From positions 62,001 through 126,000 of the forward strand of contig NZ_MDET01000060.1 in the NCBI RefSeq assembly GCF_002075885.1: a DNA stretch of 64,000 nt, read 5' to 3'. Position 1 is the stretch's first letter, and every line of letters begins with the position of its first letter. The notes under the pieces were generated by a model. It was not told the origin of the DNA. It was given only the letters and a program-made list of their open reading frames with translations, and did no database searches. The stretch is from Manganibacter manganicus (lineage in GTDB: Bacteria; Pseudomonadota; Alphaproteobacteria; Rhizobiales; Rhizobiaceae). A program made the position numbers and the translations under genes. Positions 54,862-62,271 of the stretch are shown piece after piece.

Positions 54862-55815
54862 ATGTCCAGACATGACCGCACCCCTCGCACCGGCGCCGAC
54901 CGGGCGAACCTCTATGACGAAATCACCGGCAAAATCATCGCCGAGCTTGAAGCCGGACGTCTCCCCTGGGTCCAGCCATGGGGCACCGCGGCGGCGAAGG
55001 CCCCGCTCGGCCTGCCGAAGAACGCCAGCACCGGCCGTAGCTACAGTGGCATCAACATTCTGATCCTCTGGGGCGCCGTCGTTCAACATGGCTTCTCCGG
55101 CCAGGGCTGGCTCACCTTTCGTCAGGCCCTCTCGCTCGGCGGCAATGTCCGCAAGGGCGAGCGCGGCACCACCGTCGTCTATGCCGACCGCTTCACGCCG
55201 GAGGACGAGAAGCGCCGCGCCCATGAGGCCGGCGAGGAAGCCCACGCGATCCCGTTCCTGAAACGCTTCTCGGTGTTCAACACGGCGCAATGCGAGGGCC
55301 TGCCCGATGACATCGAGGCGGCCGTGCCCCCTCCGCCGCCCGGCCTCATCGAGCCGAAGGTCGAGGCGCTCATCAAAGCGACGGACATCGACTTCCGTAT
55401 CAGCGGCAACAGGGCGTTCTACGTGCCGTCGCTCGACTATGTGCAAGTGCCTCCGCCGGCCGCCTATTTCGAGCCGATCAACTGGCACCGGACGGCGCTC
55501 CATGAACTCGGTCACGCCAGCGGCGCAGCGCACCGGCTGAACCGGAACCTCTCCGGCTCCTTCGGCACGAAGCTCTATTCGGTCGAGGAAATCACGGCCG
55601 AACTGATCTCCGCATTCTGCTGCGCCTCGCTCGGCATCGTCCCGACCGTGCGCCATGCGGACTATATCGGCTCCTGGCTGGAGGTGCTGCGCGAGGACAA
55701 TCGCGCCATCGTCCGCGCCGCCTCGCAGGCCAGCAAGGCGGCGGACTGGCTCCTGTCCTTCCAGCCGGACGCCGAGAACCTGCCCGACGCCGACGACATG
55801 CGGAGGGCCGCATGA
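54862..55815 (+). CDS. ArdC-like antirestriction protein (ssDNA-binding N-terminus plus zincin domain)
   Basis: A 317-residue protein of the ArdC type, known from conjugative plasmids, where it protects incoming single-stranded DNA. The N-terminal ssDNA-binding domain has the hallmark LYDEITGKIIAELEAGRLPWVQPW and GRSYSGINILIL; the C-terminal metallopeptidase-like domain has ALHELGHASGAAHRL, an HExxH zinc motif, and EEITAELISAF. It is preceded by a type 1 structured leader. Its end overlaps the PP-loop gene by four bases. The role in antirestriction is inferred from the family. Confidence 0.9.
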   Translation: MSRHDRTPRTGADRANLYDEITGKIIAELEAGRLPWVQPWGTAAAKAPLGLPKNASTGRSYSGINILILWGAVVQHGFSGQGWLTFRQALSLGGNVRKGERGTTVVYADRFTPEDEKRRAHEAGEEAHAIPFLKRFSVFNTAQCEGLPDDIEAAVPPPPPGLIEPKVEALIKATDIDFRISGNRAFYVPSLDYVQVPPPAAYFEPINWHRTALHELGHASGAAHRLNRNLSGSFGTKLYSVEEITAELISAFCCASLGIVPTVRHADYIGSWLEVLREDNRAIVRAASQASKAADWLLSFQPDAENLPDADDMRRAA

Positions 55816-56762
55816 TGCACGCGCTCGCTTTCCCCGGCTTCACGCCCGATCCCGGTCTCGCGGCCGACATCCAGTTGCGCGTCCTCAGTCTCGGCGCGGG
55901 CGTCCAGTCCACCACGCTCGCCCTGATGGCCGCGCATGGTGAAATCGGCCCCATGCCGGATTGTGCGATCTTCGCCGACACCGGCTGGGAGCCGAAGGCG
56001 GTTTATGAGCATCTGGCCTGGCTCCGATCGCCCAACGTCCTGCCGTTCCCTGTCCATATCGTCTCGGCCGGGGATTTGCGCGCAGACCTCATCTCCGCCT
56101 CGCGCGGTGAGCGATGGGCATCGATCCCGGCATTCACCCGCACGGTCACGCCCGCCGGCTCCGAACTGCCCGTCTATGACGAGGACGAGAACGGCGACCT
56201 TGTTCCCGTCGGCTCCCGCATTCTCAGGACCGAGCGCATCGGCGTCGGCATGATCCGCCGCCAATGCACCTCTTCCTACAAGATCGTGCCGATCCGCCGG
56301 AAGGTGCGCGAGCTACTCGGCATAGCCGGTCGGCGCTCGCCAGGATCGCCAGTCGCCGAGCAGTGGATCGGTATTTCTCTCGACGAGGCGCTTCGCATGA
56401 AGCCGTCCTTCGAGGACTGGCAGGTCAACCGCTGGCCGCTGATCGAGCGGGGTATGACCCGCAACGATTGCCTGCGCTGGCTCGCGCGGCACGACTATCC
56501 GCTGCCTCCCAAGAGCGCCTGCATCGGCTGCCCGTATCATTCGGATGCAGCGTGGCGCACCCTGCGCGACCAAGATCCCGAGGCGTGGGACGACGCCGTG
56601 TCGCTCGACGCCACGATCCGCACCGGCCTGCGCGGCATTCGTGGCGAAGTCTATCTTCACCGCTCCGCCGTGCCGCTGGGGGAAGCGGACCTGACGACGG
56701 CGGCCGATCACGGCCAGCTCGATCTCTGGCAGAACGAATGTGAGGGAATGTGCGGAATCTGA
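55812..56762 (+). CDS. PP-loop ATPase / PAPS-reductase-like protein
   Basis: A 316-residue protein of the adenine nucleotide alpha-hydrolase (PP-loop) fold, usually labelled phosphoadenosine phosphosulfate reductase-like. The N-terminal SLGAGVQSTTLALMAA is a diverged PP-loop, followed by AIFADTGWEPKAVYEHL, RRQCTSSYKIVPIRRK and a cysteine cluster SACIGCPYHSDAAW near residue 240 that could bind metal or an Fe-S cluster. It is translationally coupled to the ArdC-like gene. Real sulfate assimilation is unlikely on such an element; nucleotide or base modification is a guess. Substrate unknown. Confidence 0.75.
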   Translation: MMHALAFPGFTPDPGLAADIQLRVLSLGAGVQSTTLALMAAHGEIGPMPDCAIFADTGWEPKAVYEHLAWLRSPNVLPFPVHIVSAGDLRADLISASRGERWASIPAFTRTVTPAGSELPVYDEDENGDLVPVGSRILRTERIGVGMIRRQCTSSYKIVPIRRKVRELLGIAGRRSPGSPVAEQWIGISLDEALRMKPSFEDWQVNRWPLIERGMTRNDCLRWLARHDYPLPPKSACIGCPYHSDAAWRTLRDQDPEAWDDAVSLDATIRTGLRGIRGEVYLHRSAVPLGEADLTTAADHGQLDLWQNECEGMCGI

Positions 56763-56845
56763 TCGGCTGAAAGCCGGAAATACGGAAAGCCGGATGTGTG
56801 CGTCTGCGCCAATCCGGCGAGCATGGTGCGTGGCGCTGCCCTCCT

Positions 56846-56927
56846 AGAGTGAGAGGGCGGCGCTTCGCTTCGTGACGGATTGAGATCCGAGAGAGAGCCT
56901 CACGGAGTCCGTCATGGAGCAAAGACC
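56846..56927 (+). promoter_or_regulatory. Structured 5' leader, type 1 copy B (before ParB-like gene)
   Basis: AGAGTGAGAG at 56846-56855; stem GTGACGGA/TCCGTCAT (56872-56879 and 56908-56915) around a loop of exactly 28 bases with GAGAGAGCCTCACGG. GGAG follows the stem, 8 bases before ATG 56928. Compared with copy A, one G-C pair is A-T and one U-G pair is U-A, so the stem is kept by compensatory change. Confidence 0.65.
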
Positions 56928-59102
56928 ATGGCCAAGGCCGCTTCCCGCAAGAAGAACCCCGTCGTCGCGATGATCGAGTTTTCCCGCTCGCGCGACATTC
57001 CGTTCAACCGCATCCGGCTGTCGGACAGCAATGTCCGCGAGATCGACGTCGAAAACGGTCTCGACGAGCTGACCCATGACATCGACCGGCGCGAAGACCT
57101 CGTGATGGGTCTCAATGTCCGTGCCATCCTCGACGATGCCGGCGTCGAGACCGGCGATTTCGAGACCCCGGCGGGCGGCCGGCGTTACCGCGCCATCGCC
57201 CGCCTTGTCGCGGCGGGCCGCTTCCCGGCCGATGGGCTGGTCCCCTGCTTGGTCAAGAAAGCCAACGCCAAGACCTCGGCCGTCGACGATTCCTACGCGG
57301 AGAACGTCGTCCGTCTCGCCCTGCATCCGCTCGACCAGTTCAAGGCGTTCAAGCGCATGGTCGACGGCGGCATGTCGAAGGAGGAAGTCGCCGACGCCTA
57401 TCGCACCACGCCGCGCTACATTGGCCAGCGGCTCCGCCTCGCCCGCGTCGCGCAGTCCCTGCTGGACGCTTATGCGCGCAGCGAGATGACGCTGGCGATG
57501 CTGGAGGCGTTCACCGTCAACCCGGATCATGCCCGTCAGGAACAGGTCTGGGAGGCGATCCAGCGTTCGCACAATCGCCAGCCCTGGTACATTCGCGACC
57601 TCCTCACCGAAACGACCGTGCCGACTGACGACAAGCGCGCGCAGTTCGTCGGCGTCGAAGCCTATGAGCAGGCCGGCGGCGTGATGCTGCGCGACCTGTT
57701 CTCCGACGAGGACGAGGGCTGGCTGGAAAACCCCGCGCTGCTGGACCGGCTGGTCTCGGACAAGCTGAAGGTCATCGCCGATGAAGTCGCGGCGGAGGGC
57801 TGGAAGTGGATCGAGATCGATACCGATCTGCCTTACGGCCATGATCGCGGTCTTCGCGTCCTCAACGCCACCTTCCCCGATCTGAGCGAGGAGGATCGCG
57901 CCATTCGGGAGGCACTGCGCGAGGAATACGAGCGGCTCGAGGCGGAACACGCCGATTACGACGAGCTGCCCGATGACATCGACGCGCGCCTCGGCGAGAT
58001 CGAGGCCGCGTTGAGCGTCTTCGAGAAGCGCCCGGCCATCTATGACGCTGCCGAGATCGCCCGCGCGGGCGTCTTCATCAGCATCGATCGCGCCGGCCAG
58101 CTTGTCGTCGCTCGCGGCTACGTCCGTCCCGAGGACGAGGCGCCCGTCACTGGCGATGGCGAGGACGCAGCCGGCGATGGCGAGACGGATGCCGAAAGCG
58201 GCGCGGTCGCGGCCCAGGCCAGCGTCCAGCGCGCCGTCATCACCATCGGCGGCGAGCCGGTCGATACGGAGGACGACGAGGATGACGCGATCAAGCCGCT
58301 CCCCGAACGGCTCGTGATCGAACTCACCGCCCATCGCACGCTCGCGCTCCACGACGCGCTCGCCAATAACCCGCATGTCGCGATGACCGCGCTCCTGCAC
58401 CGCCTGGTCATGCAGCGTTATCACTACGCAGCGCCGACCGGCTGCATGGAGATCAGCGTGCGACAGCCGCATCTTGGCGTGCAGGGCAGCGATCTCAGCG
58501 ACACGCCCTCGGCCAAGGCCATCGACGAACGCTTCGACGCCTGGAAGGCCGATGTTCCTTCCGACGAAGGCGCGGCCTGGGACTGGATCGCCGCGCTCGA
58601 CGAGGCGAGCCGGATGGCGCTGCTGGCCCATTGCGTCAGCTACGGCGTCAACGCCCTCTACGAGCGGCCGAACCCCCACAGCGGTTCCGGCGTTTCGCAG
58701 TTCTGCCTTGATCGCCGCCTGTCCGGTGCAGACCGGATCGCCCGCGCCACCGGCTTCGACATGGTAGCGGATGGCGGCTGGAGGCCCACGGTCGACAACT
58801 ATCTCGGCCGCGTCACCAAGCCCCGCATCCTCGAAGCCGTCCGCGAAGGTGCGGGCGAACGCGCCGCCCAACTCATCGCGCATCTGAAGAAGGGCGACAT
58901 GGCGAAGGAAGCCGAACGCCTGCTGGCCGAAACCGGCTGGCTGCCCGAGCCGCTGCGCCTGGTCGAACTCGACGGTGACGCCGCGGACGATGGCGATGCC
59001 GGCGACGGCGAGGCCCTGCCGGACTTCCTGGCAGGCGATGGCGACGAGGACGAAGCCACCGAGGCCGAAGACGAGCACGTCGCTCTCGTCGCAGCCGAAT
59101 GA
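56928..59102 (+). CDS. Large ParB-like nuclease/partition domain protein
   Basis: A 724-residue protein with an N-terminal ParB/Srx domain (IRLSDSNVREID, GGRRYRAIARLVAAGR, YAENVVRLALHPLDQFKAFKRM) and a helix-turn-helix region (VADAYRTTPRYIGQRLRLARV). A long C-terminal part holds an acidic, glutamate-rich middle (near 340-380) and an Asp/Glu/Gly-rich tail. Proteins like this occur on alphaproteobacterial plasmids and ICEs without a ParA partner, as here, so classical partitioning is doubtful. ATG 56928 follows a type 1 leader with GGAG. It may bind element DNA and regulate transcription. Confidence 0.85.
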   Translation: MAKAASRKKNPVVAMIEFSRSRDIPFNRIRLSDSNVREIDVENGLDELTHDIDRREDLVMGLNVRAILDDAGVETGDFETPAGGRRYRAIARLVAAGRFPADGLVPCLVKKANAKTSAVDDSYAENVVRLALHPLDQFKAFKRMVDGGMSKEEVADAYRTTPRYIGQRLRLARVAQSLLDAYARSEMTLAMLEAFTVNPDHARQEQVWEAIQRSHNRQPWYIRDLLTETTVPTDDKRAQFVGVEAYEQAGGVMLRDLFSDEDEGWLENPALLDRLVSDKLKVIADEVAAEGWKWIEIDTDLPYGHDRGLRVLNATFPDLSEEDRAIREALREEYERLEAEHADYDELPDDIDARLGEIEAALSVFEKRPAIYDAAEIARAGVFISIDRAGQLVVARGYVRPEDEAPVTGDGEDAAGDGETDAESGAVAAQASVQRAVITIGGEPVDTEDDEDDAIKPLPERLVIELTAHRTLALHDALANNPHVAMTALLHRLVMQRYHYAAPTGCMEISVRQPHLGVQGSDLSDTPSAKAIDERFDAWKADVPSDEGAAWDWIAALDEASRMALLAHCVSYGVNALYERPNPHSGSGVSQFCLDRRLSGADRIARATGFDMVADGGWRPTVDNYLGRVTKPRILEAVREGAGERAAQLIAHLKKGDMAKEAERLLAETGWLPEPLRLVELDGDAADDGDAGDGEALPDFLAGDGDEDEATEAEDEHVALVAAE

Positions 59103-59165
59103 CTGAAACGGCGGGGAGCGGCCGAGGTCGCTTCCCGCCGCCTTTGTCGCATCCCCTTCAATCCG

Positions 59166-59204
59166 CCCGGCCTCGCGCCGGGCTTTTCATTTCAGGAGAT
59201 CCTC
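59166..59204 (+). promoter_or_regulatory. Leader hairpin type 3, copy 1
   Basis: CCCGGC/GCCGGG (59166-59171, 59177-59182) with a G-C closing pair, then CTTTTCATTTCAGGAG and the ATG at 59205. It could end transcription from parB, or act as an attenuator for the next gene. The same arrangement recurs at 61021. Confidence 0.6.
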
Positions 59205-59471
59205 ATGGCTATCCCCGAACATGCCCGCACGAACTTCAACACCCTGTTGCGCGCGGCCGGCGACGGCAATCTTGCCCTCATGGAGTGCCTGGACGCCACT
59301 TCCGGCGAACTGCGCTACGTCCTCTGTGCGGTCGGCCGCGACGGAGGCGACATCATCATGACGCCGTTCGGGCACCTGGCGGACGGCAACCCCTATGACG
59401 CCTATCTGCCGCCCGATCCCGATAATCCGGCCGGCTTCCTCACGGCCGCACAATGCCAGGGCACGGCATGA
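59205..59471 (+). CDS. Small hypothetical protein (DUF6117-like)
   Basis: An 88-residue protein (MAIPEHARTNFNTLLRAAGDGNLALMECLD...) of a family I recall as DUF6117, usually beside antirestriction and ParB-like genes. Cytoplasmic, no known domain. CAGGAG 7 bases upstream of ATG supports the start. Its stop overlaps the start of the next gene by four bases (ATGA). Confidence 0.65.
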   Translation: MAIPEHARTNFNTLLRAAGDGNLALMECLDATSGELRYVLCAVGRDGGDIIMTPFGHLADGNPYDAYLPPDPDNPAGFLTAAQCQGTA

Positions 59472-59767
59472 TGACCGTCGATGAGATATTCGCCGAGGAC
59501 CGCCGCAATCCCCCCGCTGAACGCTCGCTTCCCTGGGAGGAAAACCGCGACGGCCTTGTCGTCGTCGTGGTGCCGAAACCGCATTGGGCTTCCGATATGG
59601 TCGCGTTCCGGCTGACCGATCGCGCCTGGTGCTACTATGCCGACTGGTGCGCGAACGGTCCCGGCGCGCGGTTCTTCGGCCATCCCGACACGCGCGGCGA
59701 CGACGTGATGATGAGATCGCGGGCCATGATCGCCCGCGAACTCGCGGAGGGCCTCTGGGTGCCATGA
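59468..59767 (+). CDS. Hypothetical protein of the integrative element
   Basis: A 99-residue protein (MMTVDEIFAEDRRNPPAERSLPWEE...) with WASDMVAFRLTDRAWCYYADW in the middle. Unknown family. It is coupled to the preceding gene by a four-base overlap (ATGA). The purine-rich box of the following leader starts at its stop codon (59765-59767). Confidence 0.6.
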   Translation: MMTVDEIFAEDRRNPPAERSLPWEENRDGLVVVVVPKPHWASDMVAFRLTDRAWCYYADWCANGPGARFFGHPDTRGDDVMMRSRAMIARELAEGLWVP

Positions 59768-59858
59768 GAGGCAGAGGGCCTTGGAGCCGGGACAGGTCCG
59801 GGCGGTGAAGAGAGAGCCGGTCGGACTTTTCCCGTTTCGCTCTCTGGAGACGCCTCCC
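59767..59858 (+). promoter_or_regulatory. Structured 5' leader, type 2 copy C (before ArdB-like gene)
   Basis: AGAGGCAGAG at 59767-59776; a 7-bp stem AGAGAGC/GCTCTCT (59811-59817 and 59839-59845) encloses 21 bases ending TTTTCCCGTTTC. GGAG follows the stem directly, 9 bases before ATG 59859. Copy E before 62272 has the same layout. Confidence 0.55.
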
Positions 59859-60281
59859 ATGTCCAATGATACGCTCGTGAAACCCTCCGCCACCCTCGTT
59901 CCCGAGGATCGGCGCGAGATGTTCCTGCCGACCCTGTTCGGCCTGCCGCTCCTGATCGTGGCCGAGAATGCGGTCTATTCCCTGATGGACCGCCTCAGCC
60001 CGCAGGACTATGGCGGCGGCTTCTGGAACTTCTATGAGATCGACGGGCAGCCGTTGTTCCTCGCACCAACCTCGAAGCCGCGTTTCCGCATCGAAAGCGA
60101 AATCACGGAATATCGCGGCGAGGTTTCGGCCGAGGCGGCAGGCATCATCGCCACGCTTTTCGCCTTCTCGCATCTGTCGTTCCGGTTCGAGTCCGACTTT
60201 CTCGCGCAAGGCTATGAGCGGCTTTACGGCTATCTCGACGGCCACCCCGAGGCGTCGGCGATATTCCAGGCCATCGATTGA
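59859..60281 (+). CDS. ArdB/KlcA family antirestriction protein
   Basis: A 140-residue protein of the ArdB family, which blocks type I restriction enzymes in vivo without being a DNA mimic. Diagnostic blocks are FLPTLFGLPLLIVAENAVYSL, GGGFWNFYEIDGQPLFLAP and a C-terminal AAGIIATLFAFSHLSF. ATG 59859 follows the type 2 leader with GGAG. A terminator at 60289-60320 ends it. The hsdM remnant at 10.9 kb shows that type I systems occur in this lineage. Confidence 0.88.
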   Translation: MSNDTLVKPSATLVPEDRREMFLPTLFGLPLLIVAENAVYSLMDRLSPQDYGGGFWNFYEIDGQPLFLAPTSKPRFRIESEITEYRGEVSAEAAGIIATLFAFSHLSFRFESDFLAQGYERLYGYLDGHPEASAIFQAID

Positions 60282-60288
60282 CCGGTCC

Positions 60289-60320
60289 ATGCGCCCCATC
60301 ATCCGGTGGGGCGCATTTTT
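60289..60320 (+). terminator. Terminator after the ArdB-like gene
   Basis: A 9-bp perfect stem ATGCGCCCC/GGGGCGCAT with a 10-base loop, then TTTTT, 8 bases after the stop. Confidence 0.85.
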
Positions 60321-60351
60321 CGTGCTGGCCACGGCCGTCATCCGAAGAGAG

Positions 60352-60433
60352 AGAGGCAGAGGCCGGTCGGCCTGTCCGTGACGGGTTACGAGGTGGAGGA
60401 GAGGCTTCCGCCGCCCGTCGCGGAGTTGATCCG
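60352..60433 (+). promoter_or_regulatory. Structured 5' leader, type 1 copy D
   Basis: AGAGGCAGAG at 60352-60361; stem GTGACGGG/CCCGTCGC (60378-60385 and 60414-60421) around a loop of exactly 28 bases with GGAGAGGCTTCCG; GGAG follows, 8 bases before ATG 60434. It lies after a terminator, so it must contain or follow its own promoter or act on read-through. Confidence 0.65.
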
Positions 60434-60991
60434 ATGACCATTGCCCGCCAATCCCGCGTCGCCCCGATCGGCGCCATTCTCGCCCGGCATGTCCTGCCGA
60501 CCCTGCAACGCGCACAGAAACTCCCGTTGCGGATCTCCTGCATCGGCACCGCCTATTATGAGGGGATGGATGACGCCGATGGTTTCGACCAGATCGTCGC
60601 CATCGGCGAATGCCCGTCCCCCGAAGACGCCATGTCGCTCGCCAGCCGCCGCGTCGCGGCCGGCGACATCCGCGTCGGCACCGACGAGATGCTGCGCTTG
60701 CGCCCGCGCATCATCGTCATTCAGGACAGCGACCAGGGCCTTGTCATTGCAGGAATGATCCGGGCCGGGATCGTCCTCTGGCAGCAGCCCGTCGCATCCG
60801 ACGCCGAGGCCCGCCGTGTCGTGACCGAGGCCAGCAAGCTGCGCGGCGCGGCCTTCACCGCGTCCGGTCGCGGCGAGCACGCCTCGGCCCGCGAACATCG
60901 CTACCGCGCCAGCCAGCTTGAAGCGCGGTTGGTCGATGCGCTCTGGCGCGAGACGGCGGCCGAGCTTCTGCGAATGCCGCTGGCCGCCTGA
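60434..60991 (+). CDS. Hypothetical protein of the integrative element
   Basis: A 185-residue cytoplasmic protein (MTIARQSRVAPIGAILARHVL..., LRISCIGTAYYEGMDDADGFD). The second half is helical and Arg/Ala-rich. I do not recognise the family. It begins after a type 1 leader and has a consistent GGAG. Upstream in-frame sequence to 60278 includes the leader and is not taken as coding. Confidence 0.6.
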   Translation: MTIARQSRVAPIGAILARHVLPTLQRAQKLPLRISCIGTAYYEGMDDADGFDQIVAIGECPSPEDAMSLASRRVAAGDIRVGTDEMLRLRPRIIVIQDSDQGLVIAGMIRAGIVLWQQPVASDAEARRVVTEASKLRGAAFTASGRGEHASAREHRYRASQLEARLVDALWRETAAELLRMPLAA

Positions 60992-61020
60992 CTTCCAACC
61001 ACGCTTTTCCATCCATTCGA

Positions 61021-61059
61021 CCCGGCCCTGCGCCGGGTTTTCCATTTCAGGAGCCTGAC
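61021..61059 (+). promoter_or_regulatory. Leader hairpin type 3, copy 2
   Basis: CCCGGC/GCCGGG (61021-61026, 61032-61037) with an A-T closing pair, then TTTTCCATTTCAGGAG and the ATG at 61060. It matches copy 1 at 59166 in stem, loop length (5) and downstream TTTCAGGAG; the closing pair differs by a compensatory change. Confidence 0.6.
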
Positions 61060-61476
61060 ATGGCCAACTACCTTACGCATTTCTCGTGCCTGCTTAACGT
61101 CGGCACACCCGAAAACGCCGCTCGCGCGCTCGAACTCTACAACAAGCTCTCCGAGGAAGGAGCGTCCGAGGAGCCTCCCTCCGAGGGCTTTCTTCTCTCG
61201 ATCGAACCCCAATATGGGGGGACCGAGCTTTGGATGCGCCATGACGAGACCGGCGATCCCGCGCGCATGATCCAGTTCGTCACGATCTGCGCGACCGAGT
61301 TCGGTCTGACAGGTCGTTGGGGCTTCCAATACGCCAACCTCTGCTCGCGGCCCCGCCTCGACGGCTTTGGCGGCGGCGCTCATGTCATCGACCTCGCCAC
61401 CGGCGAGACGGTCGCCTGGATCTATACCGATGGCTGGCTCGACAAGGTGCTGCGCGGAGGCGATCCCGATGCCTGA
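61060..61476 (+). CDS. Hypothetical protein of the integrative element
   Basis: A 138-residue protein (MANYLTHFSCLLNVGTPENAARALELY...) with LWMRHDETGDPARMIQFV and a C-terminal HVIDLATGETVAWIYTDGW. No signal peptide or membrane helix; unknown family. It overlaps the next gene by 8 bases, so the two are coupled. Confidence 0.6.
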   Translation: MANYLTHFSCLLNVGTPENAARALELYNKLSEEGASEEPPSEGFLLSIEPQYGGTELWMRHDETGDPARMIQFVTICATEFGLTGRWGFQYANLCSRPRLDGFGGGAHVIDLATGETVAWIYTDGWLDKVLRGGDPDA

Positions 61477-62113
61477 GATCATCGAAACCACCGTCTATCA
61501 GCTCGGCGAGCTTTCCGACGCCGCCAAGGACATCGCGCGCGCCTGGTATCGTGAAGGCGGCTTCGACTACGAGTGGTATGATTCCGTCTTCGAGGATTTC
61601 CAGCGCATCGCGAAAATCCTCGGTATCTGCCTGAAAACCCGGTCCGTCCGCCTCATGGGCGGCGGCACCCGGCAGGAGCCGCAGATCGCGTTCACCGGCT
61701 TCTGGTCGCAGGGCAATGGCGCCAGCTATCAGGCGTTTTATGCCTTTCGCAAAAACGCCACCCGCGAAATTCGCGAGTACGCGCCGAAAGACACCCGCCT
61801 TCACGCCATCGCCGATGACCTGCTGGCGATCCAGCGCCGCAATTTCTATCAGCTCCGCGCCGATGTCAGTCATCGAGGCCGCTATTCCCATGAATATTGC
61901 ATGGCGATCTCGGTCGAGCGGGACAGCCCCACGTATCAGGACATGACGGCCGATGCAGAAGACGCCGTGATCGAGGCGCTGCGTGATCTCGCCCGTTGGC
62001 TCTACCGGCAGCTCGAACGCGAATACGAATACCTCAGTTCGGACGAGGCCGTGGACGAGACGATCACCGCCAACCAATACACCTTCACCGAAACCGGACG
62101 CCGTTTCGGCTGA
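61469..62113 (+). CDS. Hypothetical protein, often labelled antitoxin-like
   Basis: A 214-residue protein (MPEIIETTVYQLGELSDAAKDIARAWYREGG...). I recall relatives annotated as 'antitoxin of toxin-antitoxin stability system', but no toxin gene is beside it and that label is weak. The centre has AFTGFWSQGNGASYQAFYAF and the C-terminal part ALRDLARWLYRQLEREYEYL is helical. It starts inside the end of the preceding gene and is followed by a hairpin at 62121-62150. Confidence 0.6.
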   Translation: MPEIIETTVYQLGELSDAAKDIARAWYREGGFDYEWYDSVFEDFQRIAKILGICLKTRSVRLMGGGTRQEPQIAFTGFWSQGNGASYQAFYAFRKNATREIREYAPKDTRLHAIADDLLAIQRRNFYQLRADVSHRGRYSHEYCMAISVERDSPTYQDMTADAEDAVIEALRDLARWLYRQLEREYEYLSSDEAVDETITANQYTFTETGRRFG

Positions 62114-62120
62114 CCTCGAC

Positions 62121-62150
62121 AAGCGCCCCGCCACACGGCCGGGCGCTTGT
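62121..62150 (+). terminator. Terminator-like hairpin
   Basis: An 8-bp stem AAGCGCCC/GGGCGCTT with a 12-base loop is followed by GTTTC, 7 bases after the stop of the preceding gene. It has a weak T-run, so partial termination is possible. Confidence 0.55.
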
Positions 62151-62176
62151 TTCATGTCGGCTATCGCCACGGCTGT

Positions 62177-62271
62177 AGAGGCAGAGAGTGGCCGGGACGG
62201 GTTTGAGCCCGTCCGGTCCGAGAGAGAGCGCCGGCGGGCTTGCCCGTTTCCGCTCTCCCGAGGACTTCCCA
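62177..62271 (+). promoter_or_regulatory. Structured 5' leader, type 2 copy E (before methylase/helicase gene)
   Basis: AGAGGCAGAG at 62177-62186; an upstream hairpin GACGGG/CCCGTC; then a 7-bp stem GAGAGCG/CGCTCTC (62224-62230 and 62251-62257) with a 20-base loop ending GCCCGTTTC, as in copy C. GAGGA follows, 7 bases before ATG 62272. Confidence 0.55.

Noticed and set aside
56928..59102. ParB-like gene as evidence of a plasmid partition system
   Set aside because: No parA lies beside it and the protein is much larger than partition ParB; element-specific ParB-domain proteins are common on ICEs.
61469..62113. Toxin-antitoxin pair
   Set aside because: Only the weak 'antitoxin' label from memory supports it; the coupled upstream protein has no toxin features.
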